Positions 27,889 through 36,463 of a DNA stretch of 64,000 nt are shown here, piece by piece. The notes under the pieces are model-generated. The model saw only the letters and a program-made list of their open reading frames with translations. It was not told where the DNA came from and searched no databases. Both the position numbers and the translations under genes were made by a program. Source of the DNA: Nocardioides zeae (GTDB lineage Bacteria; Actinomycetota; Actinomycetes; Propionibacteriales; Nocardioidaceae). Each line of letters begins with the position of its first letter. Position 1 is the stretch's first letter. The stretch covers positions 3,038,001-3,102,000 of the forward strand of contig NZ_JAUTAN010000001.1 in the NCBI RefSeq assembly GCF_030818655.1. Direction: 5' to 3'.

Positions 27889-28377
27889 TCAGATGGCCTG
27901 GACCGCCGCGGAGGGGACCAGCCGGTCGGCCGCCCGTGCGGCGACCCCCGACTGCCAGGCCCAGGCGGCGATCTCGACGCGGTTGCGCGTGCGCAGCTTC
28001 ATCGCGATCTGCCGCAGGTGGAACTTGACGGTCGAGCCGGCGAGGTACATCGCCGCCCCGATCTCGTCGTTCGTCAGCCCGTGGGCGACGAGGCCGACGA
28101 CCTCGACCTCGCGCGCGGTGAGGCGCTCGGTCGGGGCGATGCACCGCCCGGCGATCGGCACGGGCGGCGCCGGGAGCACCACCACCGGCGCCGGCGCGCC
28201 GACGGCTCCCTCTCCGTCCTGGTCGAGGTCGAGCGCGTCCCCGGCGTCCCCGAGCTCCGCACCGTCGTCGCCGACCACCCGCACCCGCACGTTCCGGTCG
28301 GCGCCGAGGGCGCCGGCCAGCCCCCCGGCGAGGTCGCCGGCCAGCTCGTCGAGGTGGACCTCCACCGTGATCCGCAC
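27889..28377 (-). CDS. LuxR-type HTH regulator (162 aa)
   Basis: The C-terminal HTH is of the LuxR/NarL type: RLTAREVEVVGLVAHGLTND, then EIGAAMYLAGSTVKFHLRQI and KLRTRNRVEIAAWA. The N-terminal 80 residues (VRITVEVHLDELAGDLAGGL...) are short and match no receiver domain I know, so the input is unknown. GTG 28377 is 11 bases after the ccr stop and is preceded by GAGG, so it is co-transcribed with ccr and may regulate carbon use linked to it. Confidence 0.8.
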   Translation of the reverse strand: MRITVEVHLDELAGDLAGGLAGALGADRNVRVRVVGDDGAELGDAGDALDLDQDGEGAVGAPAPVVVLPAPPVPIAGRCIAPTERLTAREVEVVGLVAHGLTNDEIGAAMYLAGSTVKFHLRQIAMKLRTRNRVEIAAWAWQSGVAARAADRLVPSAAVQAI

Positions 28378-28388
28378 GTCGACCGACC

Positions 28389-29729
28389 TCAGACGCCGCG
28401 GAAGCGGTTGATGGCGTCGATGTGCTTCTCGCGCTTCGCGTGGTCCCGGACGCCCAGGCCCTCCTCGGGCGCCAGGCAGAGCACGCCGACCTTGCCCTGG
28501 TGCTTGTTGTGGTGCACGTCGAGCGCGGCCTGGCCGACCTCGTCGAGGCCGTAGGTGCGCGAGACCGTCGGGTGGATCTTGCCCTGCGCGATGAGCCGGT
28601 TGGCCTCGTAGGCCTCGCGGTAGTTGGCGAAGTGGCTGGAGACGATGCGCTTGAGGTTCATCCACAGGTAGCGGTTGTCGTACTCGTGCATGAAGCCCGT
28701 GGTCGAGGCACAGGTGGTGATGGTGCCGCCCTTGCGCGTCACGTAGACCGACGCACCGAAGGTCTCGCGACCCGGGTGCTCGAAGACGATGTCGATGTCC
28801 TCGCCACCGGTGAGCTCGCGGATCTTCTTGCCGAGGCGCTGCCACTCCTTGGGGTTCTGCTTGGTGCCCTCCTCGTTCCAGAACTGCCAGTTCTCCTCGG
28901 AACGGTTGATCACCATCTCGGCGCCCATGCTGCGCACGATCTTCGCCTTCTCCTCGTTGGAGACCACGCAGATCGGGTTGGCGCCGCCGTTGAGGGCGTA
29001 CTGCGTCGCGAAGCCGCCGAGGCCGCCCGACGCGCCCCAGATGAGCACGTTGTCGCCCTGCTTCATCTGGCCGGCGTTCTTGGAGACCAGCTGCCGGTAC
29101 GCCGTCGCGTTGACGAGGCCCGGGGAGGCGGCCTCCTCCCAGGTCAGGTGGTCGGGCTTGGGGAGCAGCTGGTTGGACTTCACCAGCGCGATCTCGGCGA
29201 GGCCGCCGAAGTTGGTCTCGAAGCCCCAGATGCGCTGCTGCGGGTCCATCATCGTGTCGTCGTGACCGGCGGGGTCCTCGAGCTCGACGGAGAGGCAGTG
29301 GGCCACGACCTCGGCGCCCGGCTTCCACTGGGTGACGCCCGGGCCGGTCTTCAGCACGACGCCGGCGAGGTCGGAGCCGACCACGTGGTAGGGCAGGTCG
29401 TGGCGCTTCGTCAGCTCCGAGAGCCGGCCGTAGCGCTCGAGGAACCCGAAGGTGGAGACGGGCTCGAAGATGCTCGTCCACACGGTGTTGTAGTTGATCG
29501 CCGAGGCCATGACCGCCACGTAGGCCTCGCCCGGGCCCAGCTCGGGCAGCGGGACGTCGTCGAGGTGGAGCGACTTGCGCGGGTCCTTGTCGCGCGTGGC
29601 GAGGCCCTCGAACATGTCGACCTCGTCCTTGTGGACGGTCACGCCGCGGAACGACTCGGGGAGCTCCATGGCGGCGTAGTCACCGCCCTCCGCGTTGCCG
29701 GAGAGGATCGCGTCGAGGATCTGCTGCAT
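28389..29729 (-). CDS. ccr: crotonyl-CoA carboxylase/reductase
   Basis: 446 residues, an MDR-family enzyme that reductively carboxylates crotonyl-CoA to ethylmalonyl-CoA with NADPH and CO2. In actinobacteria it serves the ethylmalonyl-CoA pathway or polyketide extender units. Residues reported for CO2 binding in the Kitasatospora enzyme (an Asn, a Phe-Glu pair and a His) have likely matches here: NYNTVWTSIFEPV, WGFETNFGG and VSSHFANYREA. The NADPH site is VLIWGASGGLGGFATQYAL. ATG 29729 follows CAGGAG. Other pathway genes are not in the window, except perhaps the divergent acyl-CoA dehydrogenase. Confidence 0.95.
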   Translation of the reverse strand: MQQILDAILSGNAEGGDYAAMELPESFRGVTVHKDEVDMFEGLATRDKDPRKSLHLDDVPLPELGPGEAYVAVMASAINYNTVWTSIFEPVSTFGFLERYGRLSELTKRHDLPYHVVGSDLAGVVLKTGPGVTQWKPGAEVVAHCLSVELEDPAGHDDTMMDPQQRIWGFETNFGGLAEIALVKSNQLLPKPDHLTWEEAASPGLVNATAYRQLVSKNAGQMKQGDNVLIWGASGGLGGFATQYALNGGANPICVVSNEEKAKIVRSMGAEMVINRSEENWQFWNEEGTKQNPKEWQRLGKKIRELTGGEDIDIVFEHPGRETFGASVYVTRKGGTITTCASTTGFMHEYDNRYLWMNLKRIVSSHFANYREAYEANRLIAQGKIHPTVSRTYGLDEVGQAALDVHHNKHQGKVGVLCLAPEEGLGVRDHAKREKHIDAINRFRGV

Positions 29730-30090
29730 CTCGGGACTCCTGAGGGGTCTCGGCCGACGGGTCGGCACGGTTAACACGCATTAACTGGCCGGGAGCGTAC
29801 CGAGCGCTCGGTCTGTCGGCCAACTAAAGTTGACGTGGATCACTCAACGGACGCAGATCTTGTTACTCGCGAGGAACTCCGCACCGCTCGCGCGGGCCTC
29901 GATGCCACTTCTGGGCTATGTTCCACCACGGCGATCGCGGCGCAACCGCCGCGTCCACTCACCGAACGCCCGGTGCGGATGCGGTCGCCGACCGATCGCT
30001 CGATCACGACTGCGTCACACTGGGTTGACGCAGGAGAGGTCGGGCAACTGCGATCCCTCTCGCACCCATCAGCACCTGGAAGGAAGTGAC
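29730..30090. promoter_or_regulatory. divergent control region between ccr and an acyl-CoA dehydrogenase gene (361 bp)
   Basis: No gene seen; an 84-codon open frame (29835-30089) has no protein-like composition. The region is less GC-rich than its neighbours. It holds three inverted repeats close to ccr: GTTAA-N6-TTAAC (29770-29785), ACCGAGCGCTCGGT (29799-29812) and CAACT-AA-AGTTG (29821-29832). Two TTGACG hexamers (29830 and about 30025) could be -35 boxes for the plus-strand gene. Confidence 0.6.
29799..29812. promoter_or_regulatory. perfect 14-bp palindrome, TetR-type operator candidate
   Basis: ACCGAGCGCTCGGT is self-complementary and sits 70 bases upstream of ccr. This form (ACCGA..TCGGT) is common for TetR-family operators of fatty-acid and acyl-CoA genes in actinobacteria. 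Confidence 0.65.
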
Positions 30091-31290
30091 ATGCCCCGCT
30101 TGTGTCAGACGGACGGCCTCAGCGACGTGCAGACCGAGATCCTCAAGGCGGTGCGCGAGTTCGTCGACGAGCGGATCATCCCCGTCGCCCAGGAGCTGGA
30201 GCACGCCGACGAGTACCCCACGGAGATCATCGAGGGCCTCAAGGAGCTGGGCGTCTTCGGCCTGACGATCCCGGAGGAGCACGGCGGCCTCGGGGAGTCG
30301 CTCCTGACGTACGCCCTCGTCGTGGAGGAGATCGCCCGCGGCTGGATGAGCGTCTCGGGCGTCATCAACACGCACTTCATCGTGGCGTACCTGCTGATGC
30401 AGCACGGCACCGAGGAGCAGAAGGCGAAGTACCTCCCGCGGATGGCGACGGGCGAGGTGCGCGGCGCGTTCTCGATGTCGGAGCCGGGCCTGGGCTCGGA
30501 CGTCTCCGCGGTCTCGACCAAGGCCGTCAAGCAGGACGACGGGTCCTACTCGATCACCGGCCAGAAGATGTGGCTGACCAACGGCGGCACCTCGACGCTC
30601 GTCGCGCTGCTCACCAAGACCGACGAGGGCGCCGAGTCGGTCTACAAGAACATGACGACGTTCCTGGTCGAGAAGGAGCCCGGCTTCGGCGAGACCGCCC
30701 AGGGCGTCACCGTGCCCGGCAAGCTCGAGAAGATGGGCTACAAGGGCGTCGAGACCACCGAGCTCATCCTCGACGGCCACCAGATCGCCGCCGACCAGAT
30801 CCTGGGCGGCGAGCCCGGCAAGGGCTTCTTCCAGATGATGGACGGCGTCGAGGTCGGTCGCGTCAACGTCGCGGCCCGCGCCTGCGGCCTCGCGTGGCGC
30901 GGCTTCGAGCTGGGCATCGCCTACGCCCAGCAGCGCAAGACCTTCGGCAAGGCCATCGCCGAGCACCAGGCCGTGCTGTTCCGCCTCGCCGAGATGGCCA
31001 CCAAGGTCGAGACCATCCACACGATGATGGTGCGCGCCGCCCGCCTCAAGGACACCGGCCAGCGGATGGACGTCGAGGCCGGCATGGCGAAGATGCTCGC
31101 CTCGGAGTACGCCAACGAGGTCGTCGAGGACTCGTTCCGCATCCACGGCGGCTACGGCTACTCGAAGGAGTACGAGATCGAGCGCCTCATGCGCGAGGTG
31201 AAGTTCATGCTCATCGGCGAGGGCACGAGCGACATCCAGAAGATGATCATCGGCCGCAGCCTGCTGAAGGACTACCAGCTGAAGGGCTGA
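30091..31290 (+). CDS. acyl-CoA dehydrogenase
   Basis: 399 residues, a FAD-dependent acyl-CoA dehydrogenase. Seen are GLTIPEEHGGLG and GAFSMSEPGLGSDVSAVST in the middle domain, YAQQRKTFGKAIAEHQA, and IHGGYGYSKEYEIERLMREV. The C-terminal EGTSDIQ carries the probable catalytic Glu. ATG 30091 follows GGAAGGAAG. It faces ccr across a shared control region, so it could be the methylsuccinyl-CoA dehydrogenase of the ethylmalonyl-CoA pathway, or a butyryl/isovaleryl-type enzyme; sequence alone does not decide. It is followed by a palindromic repeat element. Confidence 0.88.
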   Translation: MPRLCQTDGLSDVQTEILKAVREFVDERIIPVAQELEHADEYPTEIIEGLKELGVFGLTIPEEHGGLGESLLTYALVVEEIARGWMSVSGVINTHFIVAYLLMQHGTEEQKAKYLPRMATGEVRGAFSMSEPGLGSDVSAVSTKAVKQDDGSYSITGQKMWLTNGGTSTLVALLTKTDEGAESVYKNMTTFLVEKEPGFGETAQGVTVPGKLEKMGYKGVETTELILDGHQIAADQILGGEPGKGFFQMMDGVEVGRVNVAARACGLAWRGFELGIAYAQQRKTFGKAIAEHQAVLFRLAEMATKVETIHTMMVRAARLKDTGQRMDVEAGMAKMLASEYANEVVEDSFRIHGGYGYSKEYEIERLMREVKFMLIGEGTSDIQKMIIGRSLLKDYQLKG

Positions 31291-31590
31291 CCCGCTCACC
31301 CTTCCGGGACGTCATGCGAAGCGCGGCCCCCGGCCGCCGGAACGCATGACGTCGCGGGGGTGGGCGGCTCCGCGGCGTACGGCGTCGCGGCTCGGCCGGG
31401 GGGTCCGGCCGGAGGGCGAGAAATGTGCGGCCGGGACACGCCCGCCACGATCAGAGGTGCACCAAGCGCACAATTCCGCGCCCGCTGGCCGCGGTCCCGG
31501 GGCACCGCCGCCCGCTCACCCCTCCGGGACGTCATGCGAAGCGCGGCCCGCGGCCGCCGGAACGCATGACGTCCCGGGGATGGGGGGCGA
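31291..31590. repeat. intergenic region with two copies of a palindromic repeat
   Basis: Copies at 31291-31360 and 31511-31580 are nearly identical over about 70 bases (roughly four differences, 220 bases apart). Each contains an 11-bp inverted repeat, GACGTCATGCG (31308-31318 and 31528-31538) pairing with CGCATGACGTC (31343-31353 and 31563-31573). They lie between convergent genes and may act as terminators. The 150 bases between them show no gene. Confidence 0.85.
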
Positions 31591-32346
31591 TCAGGCCAGG
31601 TACGGGTCGCACCAGGCGCTGATGAGCCGCGCCGCGCGCTGCGCCTGGCCCGGCGCGGTCAGCAGGTGGTCGGCGCCCTCGAGCGCGACGAAGCTCCGCG
31701 GGTGCCGCGCCCGCTGGAAGATCTCGCTGGCGTTGCCGACGCCGACGGTGTTGTCGGTCGGCGAGTGCATGACGAGCAGGGGCTGGCGCAGGCGGTCGAT
31801 GCGGTCGCGGAACTCCGCCCGGCGCACGTCCTCGACGAACTCCCGCGTCAACGTGAGGGCCTTCCCCCCGACCCTCCACTCGGCCCGGCCGTCGTCGAGG
31901 ACCTGGTCGACGAGCGCGTCGTACTGGTGCTCCGCGTGCCCCGGGTCCACCGGCGCGGCGATCGAGGCCACGGCGGAGACGGGCGCGCCGTCGGAGGCCG
32001 CGGCGATCGCGGCCGCCCCGCCCCACGAGTGCCCGACGAGCAGGGACGCCGGCGTGCCCCGCTCGGCCATGAACGCGACCGCCCGCTGCGTGTCGGCGAC
32101 CTTCACCGTGAACGACCCGTCGCCCCACTCCCCCTCCGAGTCGACGAGGCCGAGGGCGTCGAAGCGCAGCATCCCGATCCCCTCGCGGGCGAGCTGCTTG
32201 CTGACGCGCGCGGCGGCCGGCGAGTCCTTGCCGAGGGTGAACCCGTGGACGAAGACGCCCCACCCGCGCACCTCCCCCTCCGGCTCGTCGACCAGCCCGG
32301 CGAGCCGGGGACCGGTCGAGCTGGCGAACGACACGCGTGTGGCCAC
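31591..32346 (-). CDS. alpha/beta hydrolase (acyl-transferase-like, S9-type fold)
   Basis: 251 residues starting at GTG 32346 after GGAGGAG. The oxyanion loop is VFVHGFTLGKDS, the nucleophile LLVGHSWGGAAAIA (Ser), the acid VMHSPTDNTVG and the His LEGADHLLTAPG, so the triad is complete. The sequence resembles the hydrolase half found in front of OsmC domains in some bacteria, but no OsmC domain is present. Substrate unknown. Its stop abuts the second palindromic repeat. Confidence 0.83.
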   Translation of the reverse strand: MATRVSFASSTGPRLAGLVDEPEGEVRGWGVFVHGFTLGKDSPAAARVSKQLAREGIGMLRFDALGLVDSEGEWGDGSFTVKVADTQRAVAFMAERGTPASLLVGHSWGGAAAIAAASDGAPVSAVASIAAPVDPGHAEHQYDALVDQVLDDGRAEWRVGGKALTLTREFVEDVRRAEFRDRIDRLRQPLLVMHSPTDNTVGVGNASEIFQRARHPRSFVALEGADHLLTAPGQAQRAARLISAWCDPYLA

Positions 32347-32400
32347 GTTCTCTCCTCCGTACGGCGCGGTGCGCATGTTCTACGCCATGGCGTGCCGCGA

Positions 32401-33984
32401 TCAGTACTCCCCACGCCGTCGCAGCTCGCGGGGGCGGCCGTCGGGGTCGTGGAGCAGGAGGTACGGCGCGGACGCCAGCGCCCGCGCGGCGCGGCCGAGT
32501 CGTGGCGGACGGAGGCGCCGCAGCCGACCCGGCGGACGCGGTCCGACCCGGCCCCCGGCGTGCCAGGCGTCGAGGTCGGCGGCGGCCCGGGCGAGGACGG
32601 CGAACATCGCGGCCGGGTCCATGCAGTCCTCCATCGGGTCGTCCGCCCCGCGGCCGAGGTGCTCGGCGGCCAGGGCCAGGCGCAGCCGGCGCGCGTAGTC
32701 GCCGGCCTCGTCCACGACGACGACGGACAGCTCGGAGTCGTGGGTCCACGAGCGGCGGTTGAAGTTGTCGGAACCGATGGTGGTCCACGTGTCGTCGATG
32801 ACGCAGGTCTTGGCGTGCACGTAGATCGGGGTGCCCTCGTCGTTCTCCAGGCCGTAGACCGCCACGCGGTCGGGAGCCACCCGGTGCATCGGCTCCATCG
32901 CCCGCCGGCGCCCCTCGCGCTGGGCGAGCCGGTTGAGGCCCGTGACGTCGGGGTGCAGCGGCACGATGACGACGACGTGCAGGTCGGGATGGGCCGTGAG
33001 GGCCTCGGCGAACACGCGGCCGACGTGGTCGCCCCAGAGGTACTGGTCCTCGACGTACACCAGCCTCCGCGCCTGCTCGAGCGCCTTCGTGTAGCCGCGC
33101 GCCACGCTGCGCTCGCCCCCGTGCGCGAACGCGTAGTCGCGGCCGCCGCGCAGGTCGGGGTAGGTGCGGAGCAGCTGGACCGCGTGGGTCCCGCCCGGCA
33201 CCGGTGGCGGGGGCGGCGCCTGCGGCGGGAGCGGGTCGGGGGTGGTGTCGAGGCCGCGCAGCCGGTCGCGCAGCAGGATGATCGGGCTGTGGCGGAGCGA
33301 GGTGGGGTCCTCCCAACGCTCCCGGAAGGTCGTCTCCACGTCGTGGACCGCCGGGCCCGTCACGGCGGCCTGGACGTCGTGCCAGGGCGGGCGCGCGCCG
33401 TACTCCTCCGGCATCCCCGGCACCGGCTGCGGATCGCCGGGGTGCCCACGGGTGTCGCGCCGTGAGTGCGCGAGGTCGATGCCCCCGACGAAGGCGATGT
33501 CGCGCGACGGGTCGTCGCCGTGGCGGACCACCACGAGCTTCTGGTGGTGCGACCCGCCGACCCGCACCCGCATGTCGAGGATGGCCTCGGCGCCGCGCCG
33601 CTGCAGGGCGCGCCCGAGGTTGGCGTTCTGGCGGGCGGTGAAGCCGGTGACGTCGCTGTGGGAGCGCCACACGAGGCCGCGCACGTCGACACCGCGCTCG
33701 TCGGCACGACCGAGCACCTCGAGCACCGTGCTGTCCGGGTCGTCGGTGAGCCGCTGGTCGGCGTCGCCCTGCCAGTCGGTGAACAGAACGAGGTCGCCCG
33801 GCCCCGTCGCCTCGATCCGCTCGACGAGCTCGGCGAAGTAGGTCGCGCCGTGCACCAGCGGTCGCACCAGGTTGCCGGTGGACCACGCCACGGCGCCCGG
33901 GTGGAGGTCGTCGACCCGCGTGCGCGGGTTGCCGCGCTCCCCCGCGGTCAGGAGCCAGCGCTCCGGTTCTCCTCGGTCGGGCAC
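32401..33984 (-). CDS. phospholipase D family protein
   Basis: About 527 residues with two HKD motifs: HHQKLVVVRHGDD in the first half, and VHAKTCVIDDTWTTIGSDNF in the second, the classical HxKx4D form. Between them are QLLRTYPDL and VYVEDQYLWGDHVG, which match the PLD superfamily. It hydrolyses or transfers phosphodiester bonds, probably of phospholipids. No clear signal peptide is seen at GTG 33984, which is the start used; the open frame extends further up. The last 60 residues are Arg/Pro-rich. Confidence 0.85.
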   Translation of the reverse strand: MPDRGEPERWLLTAGERGNPRTRVDDLHPGAVAWSTGNLVRPLVHGATYFAELVERIEATGPGDLVLFTDWQGDADQRLTDDPDSTVLEVLGRADERGVDVRGLVWRSHSDVTGFTARQNANLGRALQRRGAEAILDMRVRVGGSHHQKLVVVRHGDDPSRDIAFVGGIDLAHSRRDTRGHPGDPQPVPGMPEEYGARPPWHDVQAAVTGPAVHDVETTFRERWEDPTSLRHSPIILLRDRLRGLDTTPDPLPPQAPPPPPVPGGTHAVQLLRTYPDLRGGRDYAFAHGGERSVARGYTKALEQARRLVYVEDQYLWGDHVGRVFAEALTAHPDLHVVVIVPLHPDVTGLNRLAQREGRRRAMEPMHRVAPDRVAVYGLENDEGTPIYVHAKTCVIDDTWTTIGSDNFNRRSWTHDSELSVVVVDEAGDYARRLRLALAAEHLGRGADDPMEDCMDPAAMFAVLARAAADLDAWHAGGRVGPRPPGRLRRLRPPRLGRAARALASAPYLLLHDPDGRPRELRRRGEY

Positions 33985-34123
33985 GTCCTCAGCCTGCCAC
34001 GCGCGGGTGATGCGGGCCACGCTCGTCGCGCACGGGCCGGCGTAAGGAACGCGCGGGCCGCGCGTCCTCTCCGCGGGAGACGAGACGCGACCGGCCGGGG
34101 CCGGTCGACCGGGGAGGAGCACG

Positions 34124-34336
34124 ATGCGCGCACGACGGGGACGGACGGGCCGCGGCCACGAGGGGCGGTGCGGGGTGGAGGCGGATCAGCCGGCCCTGTC
34201 GGAGGACGACGCCGCCGCGGTCGCGGCGCTCTTCGCGGCAGAGCTGCTCCGGGGGTGGATCCCTCGCGAGCGGGACCTCCGCGCGGGGGTCGAGGCGGTC
34301 GCACGACGTCGCGGGGGGTCCGCCGAGTTGTGTTGA
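34124..34336 (+). CDS. small basic hypothetical protein (70 aa)
   Basis: ATG 34124 follows GGGGAGGAGCACG, a strong ribosome-binding site, and diverges from the phospholipase D gene. After a basic N-terminus (MRARRGRTGRGHEGR) the rest looks helical: LSEDDAAAVAALFAAELLRG, then RERDLRAGVEAVARRR. No family recognised. Its TGA overlaps a TTG start candidate of the next gene (TTGA, 34333-34336), so the two may be translationally coupled. Confidence 0.6.
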   Translation: MRARRGRTGRGHEGRCGVEADQPALSEDDAAAVAALFAAELLRGWIPRERDLRAGVEAVARRRGGSAELC

Positions 34337-35742
34337 ATGAGGCCGTGGCCAGCCAACTCGCGCTCGCGGTGCACGTCGTCGCCCTCGTCGTCGCGGCGGC
34401 GTTGACGGTCGTCGCCCTCGTCCGGCGCGACCGCCTCGTGGCGGGTCGCACGGTCGCCCTCGCCTGCGCCTCGGCCGCCGCGTGGGCCGGTCACGTCGCG
34501 TGGTTCGAGGCGTCCGGGCTCTCGCGGGGGCTGCTCCTGTGGCTGCCCGCGGTCGGGGCGACCTGCGGCCTGCTGTGGACCGTCGCCCGTCGCATGACCG
34601 ACGCCACCTGGCGCCCGTCGCGTGCCGTCGTCGCGCTGCTGGTCGCCGAGCCCCTCGTCGTCGCCGCCTGGCAGGTGCTGCTGGGCCCCCACGCGGTCGT
34701 GTCGGTCGGCGCCATCGTGAGCTTCGGCCCGCTGTTCGCCGTGCACACGGCCTACTGCTTCGCGCTCCTCCTCCTCGCCGTCCTGGCCCTGGCCCGCCGC
34801 AGCAACGACCGCGAGGGGGCGGTGCGGCTCCAGGCGGCCGCCCTGCAGTGGGGTGCCGTGGCCGCGCTGGTGACGGAGGCGATGCGTCTGCAGCTGACCG
34901 ACGTCGCGGCGGTCGCCGCGCTCACCGTCTTCGTCGGCGCCGGGGTGCGGGGGCCGGCTCGGCCGGTCGTGCCCCCGTCACCGGACCGGCTGCTCGACGA
35001 CCTGGGCGCCCTCGTCCTCGCCTTCGACGCCGGACGCCGGCTCGTCGAGTGGAACCGGCCGGCCGAGCTGCTCCTCGCCCTCGCCGGCCGCGAGCCGCGC
35101 GTGGGCGACGCCGTCGCGGACGTGCTCGGGGTGGACCTGCCCTTCTCCGACGGCACCGTCCTCGAGGTGCCGGCCGTGGGCGGCACCACCCGGCTCACCG
35201 GCTTCTGCCACGCCCTGTACGACGCGGGCGACGGCGGCGGCTGGTCCGTGGTGCTCCGGCGGATCGGGCGCCCCGTGCCGTCCGCGCCACCGTCCGCGCC
35301 GGCGGCAGGCCCCGCCGTTCCGGCGCTGCGCAGCCTGCCGGAGCACGACGCCGAGACCGGACTGCTCACGCCGCTCGGGCTGGTCGAGCAGCTGGGCGTC
35401 CACCTGGGCGGCGGTGCCGCACACCTCGAGGACACGCCCCCTCCGCGCGCCGTCGTCGCCATCGTCGAGCCCGCCCCCGGCGGCGTCGCGCGGGACGCCC
35501 GGACGCTCGGACGCTGGGCCGAGGCGCACGCGAGCCCCGTCGGCGTCGCACGCTGGACGTCCGGCCGGCTCGCCGTCGTGGCACTGGCCGAGCGCGACGC
35601 TCGTCAGGCGGAGGCGATCGCCCGCGACGTACGCGCCGCGGTCTCCGCGGACGCCCGCATCGAGGTGCTGCTCGGCGACGGCGACCTCGCCGCCGTCCTG
35701 TCCCTCATCGGCGAGGCGGAGGGTCGCCTGGCCGCGGACTGA
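34330..35742 (+). CDS. 7-TM sensor protein with PAS-like and degenerate GGDEF-like domain
   Basis: About 470 residues. The N-terminal half has about seven hydrophobic helices, the layout of the 7TM sensor region of some histidine kinases. A PAS-like part follows (LGALVLAFDAGRRLVEWNRP). The last 130 residues (AETGLLTPLGLVEQLG... to ARWTSGRLAVVALAERDARQ) resemble a diguanylate-cyclase fold lacking the GGDEF signature, so it is probably catalytically dead. The start is unsure: GTG 34330, TTG 34333 and GTG 34345 are possible. The last 38 bases overlap the convergent next gene. Confidence 0.7.
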   Translation: MLNEAVASQLALAVHVVALVVAAALTVVALVRRDRLVAGRTVALACASAAAWAGHVAWFEASGLSRGLLLWLPAVGATCGLLWTVARRMTDATWRPSRAVVALLVAEPLVVAAWQVLLGPHAVVSVGAIVSFGPLFAVHTAYCFALLLLAVLALARRSNDREGAVRLQAAALQWGAVAALVTEAMRLQLTDVAAVAALTVFVGAGVRGPARPVVPPSPDRLLDDLGALVLAFDAGRRLVEWNRPAELLLALAGREPRVGDAVADVLGVDLPFSDGTVLEVPAVGGTTRLTGFCHALYDAGDGGGWSVVLRRIGRPVPSAPPSAPAAGPAVPALRSLPEHDAETGLLTPLGLVEQLGVHLGGGAAHLEDTPPPRAVVAIVEPAPGGVARDARTLGRWAEAHASPVGVARWTSGRLAVVALAERDARQAEAIARDVRAAVSADARIEVLLGDGDLAAVLSLIGEAEGRLAAD

Positions 35743-36463
35743 CCGTCCCGTCGCTCTCGTTCTCGTTCTCGTTCTCGAGGTCGACGAGGAGCCGGCGCAG
35801 GCCCGCGGCCGCGGCCGCGGCGGTCGGCGCGAGCGGCACGATCGTCACGTCCGCCTCGATCCCCGGCCCCACGGCACGGCGCAGGGCGCGGACCGCGAGG
35901 GCCGCACGACCGGCCAGGTCGGCGGTCGGGTCGGCGGTCGGGTCGCCGGTGGGGTCCGGCAGCACCACGGCGTGCCGGTCCGCGAGGAGCGCGACCAGGT
36001 CGTCGGCCCCGTCGAAGACCTCGCGCGCGACGTCGCCGAGCAGCGACCCGGGGTCGGGCGCGGCCAGGCGCAGCACCACCACCTCGTGCGGCGAGCCGGG
36101 TGCGCGGTCGGCACGCCCCACGAGCGCCCACACGAGGTCGTCCGGAGCGACCACTCCCCCGTCGCGCTGGGCGGAGCGCCGCTCCAGCTCGCCGTGGTGG
36201 TCGGACCAGGCCAGCGTCGCGACCCGCAGCACGTCGAGGGGCAGTCGCTCGCCGTCGTCGAGGTCGCAGAGCAGGCGGAGGTCGCCCACCAGCGTCTCCA
36301 TCGACAGGCCGTCCTCCGCTGACGCCCGCGCCATCGCGGCGACGTCCTCCAGCAGTCCCCGCACCTCGGCCGGCAGCGTGGCGGGGTCGGCCCCGCGGCG
36401 TCCGAAGGGATCGGACGGCCCCGGCGGCCCCGATGGCCCCGGCGGCTCGGGTGTCGCGCTCAT
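35705..36463 (-). CDS. hypothetical protein, cyclase-like C-terminus (252 aa)
   Basis: Start ATG 36463 overlaps the upstream gene's stop (ATGA, 36460-36463). After a Pro/Gly-rich start (PPGPSGPPGPSDPFGRRG) comes a helical region with LRLLCDLDDGERLPLDVLRV and the motif ATLAWSD. A mixed alpha/beta part (EVVVLRLAAPDPGSLLGDVA, LVALLADRHAVVLPDPTGDP) follows. It shares layout and the LAWSD motif with its upstream neighbour, so the two appear to be tandem paralogues. The tail encodes a NENENES run from a 6-base repeat. Function unknown. Confidence 0.65.
   Translation of the reverse strand: MSATPEPPGPSGPPGPSDPFGRRGADPATLPAEVRGLLEDVAAMARASAEDGLSMETLVGDLRLLCDLDDGERLPLDVLRVATLAWSDHHGELERRSAQRDGGVVAPDDLVWALVGRADRAPGSPHEVVVLRLAAPDPGSLLGDVAREVFDGADDLVALLADRHAVVLPDPTGDPTADPTADLAGRAALAVRALRRAVGPGIEADVTIVPLAPTAAAAAAGLRRLLVDLENENENESDGTVSPRPGDPPPRR

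Noticed and set aside
29835..30089. An 84-codon frame in the ccr control region
   Set aside because: It has no ribosome-binding site, no recognisable fold, and overlaps operator-like repeats and candidate promoters.
32382..32393. 12-bp palindrome ACGCCATGGCGT after the phospholipase D stop
   Set aside because: Short, isolated and not in a promoter-like position; likely chance in GC-rich DNA.
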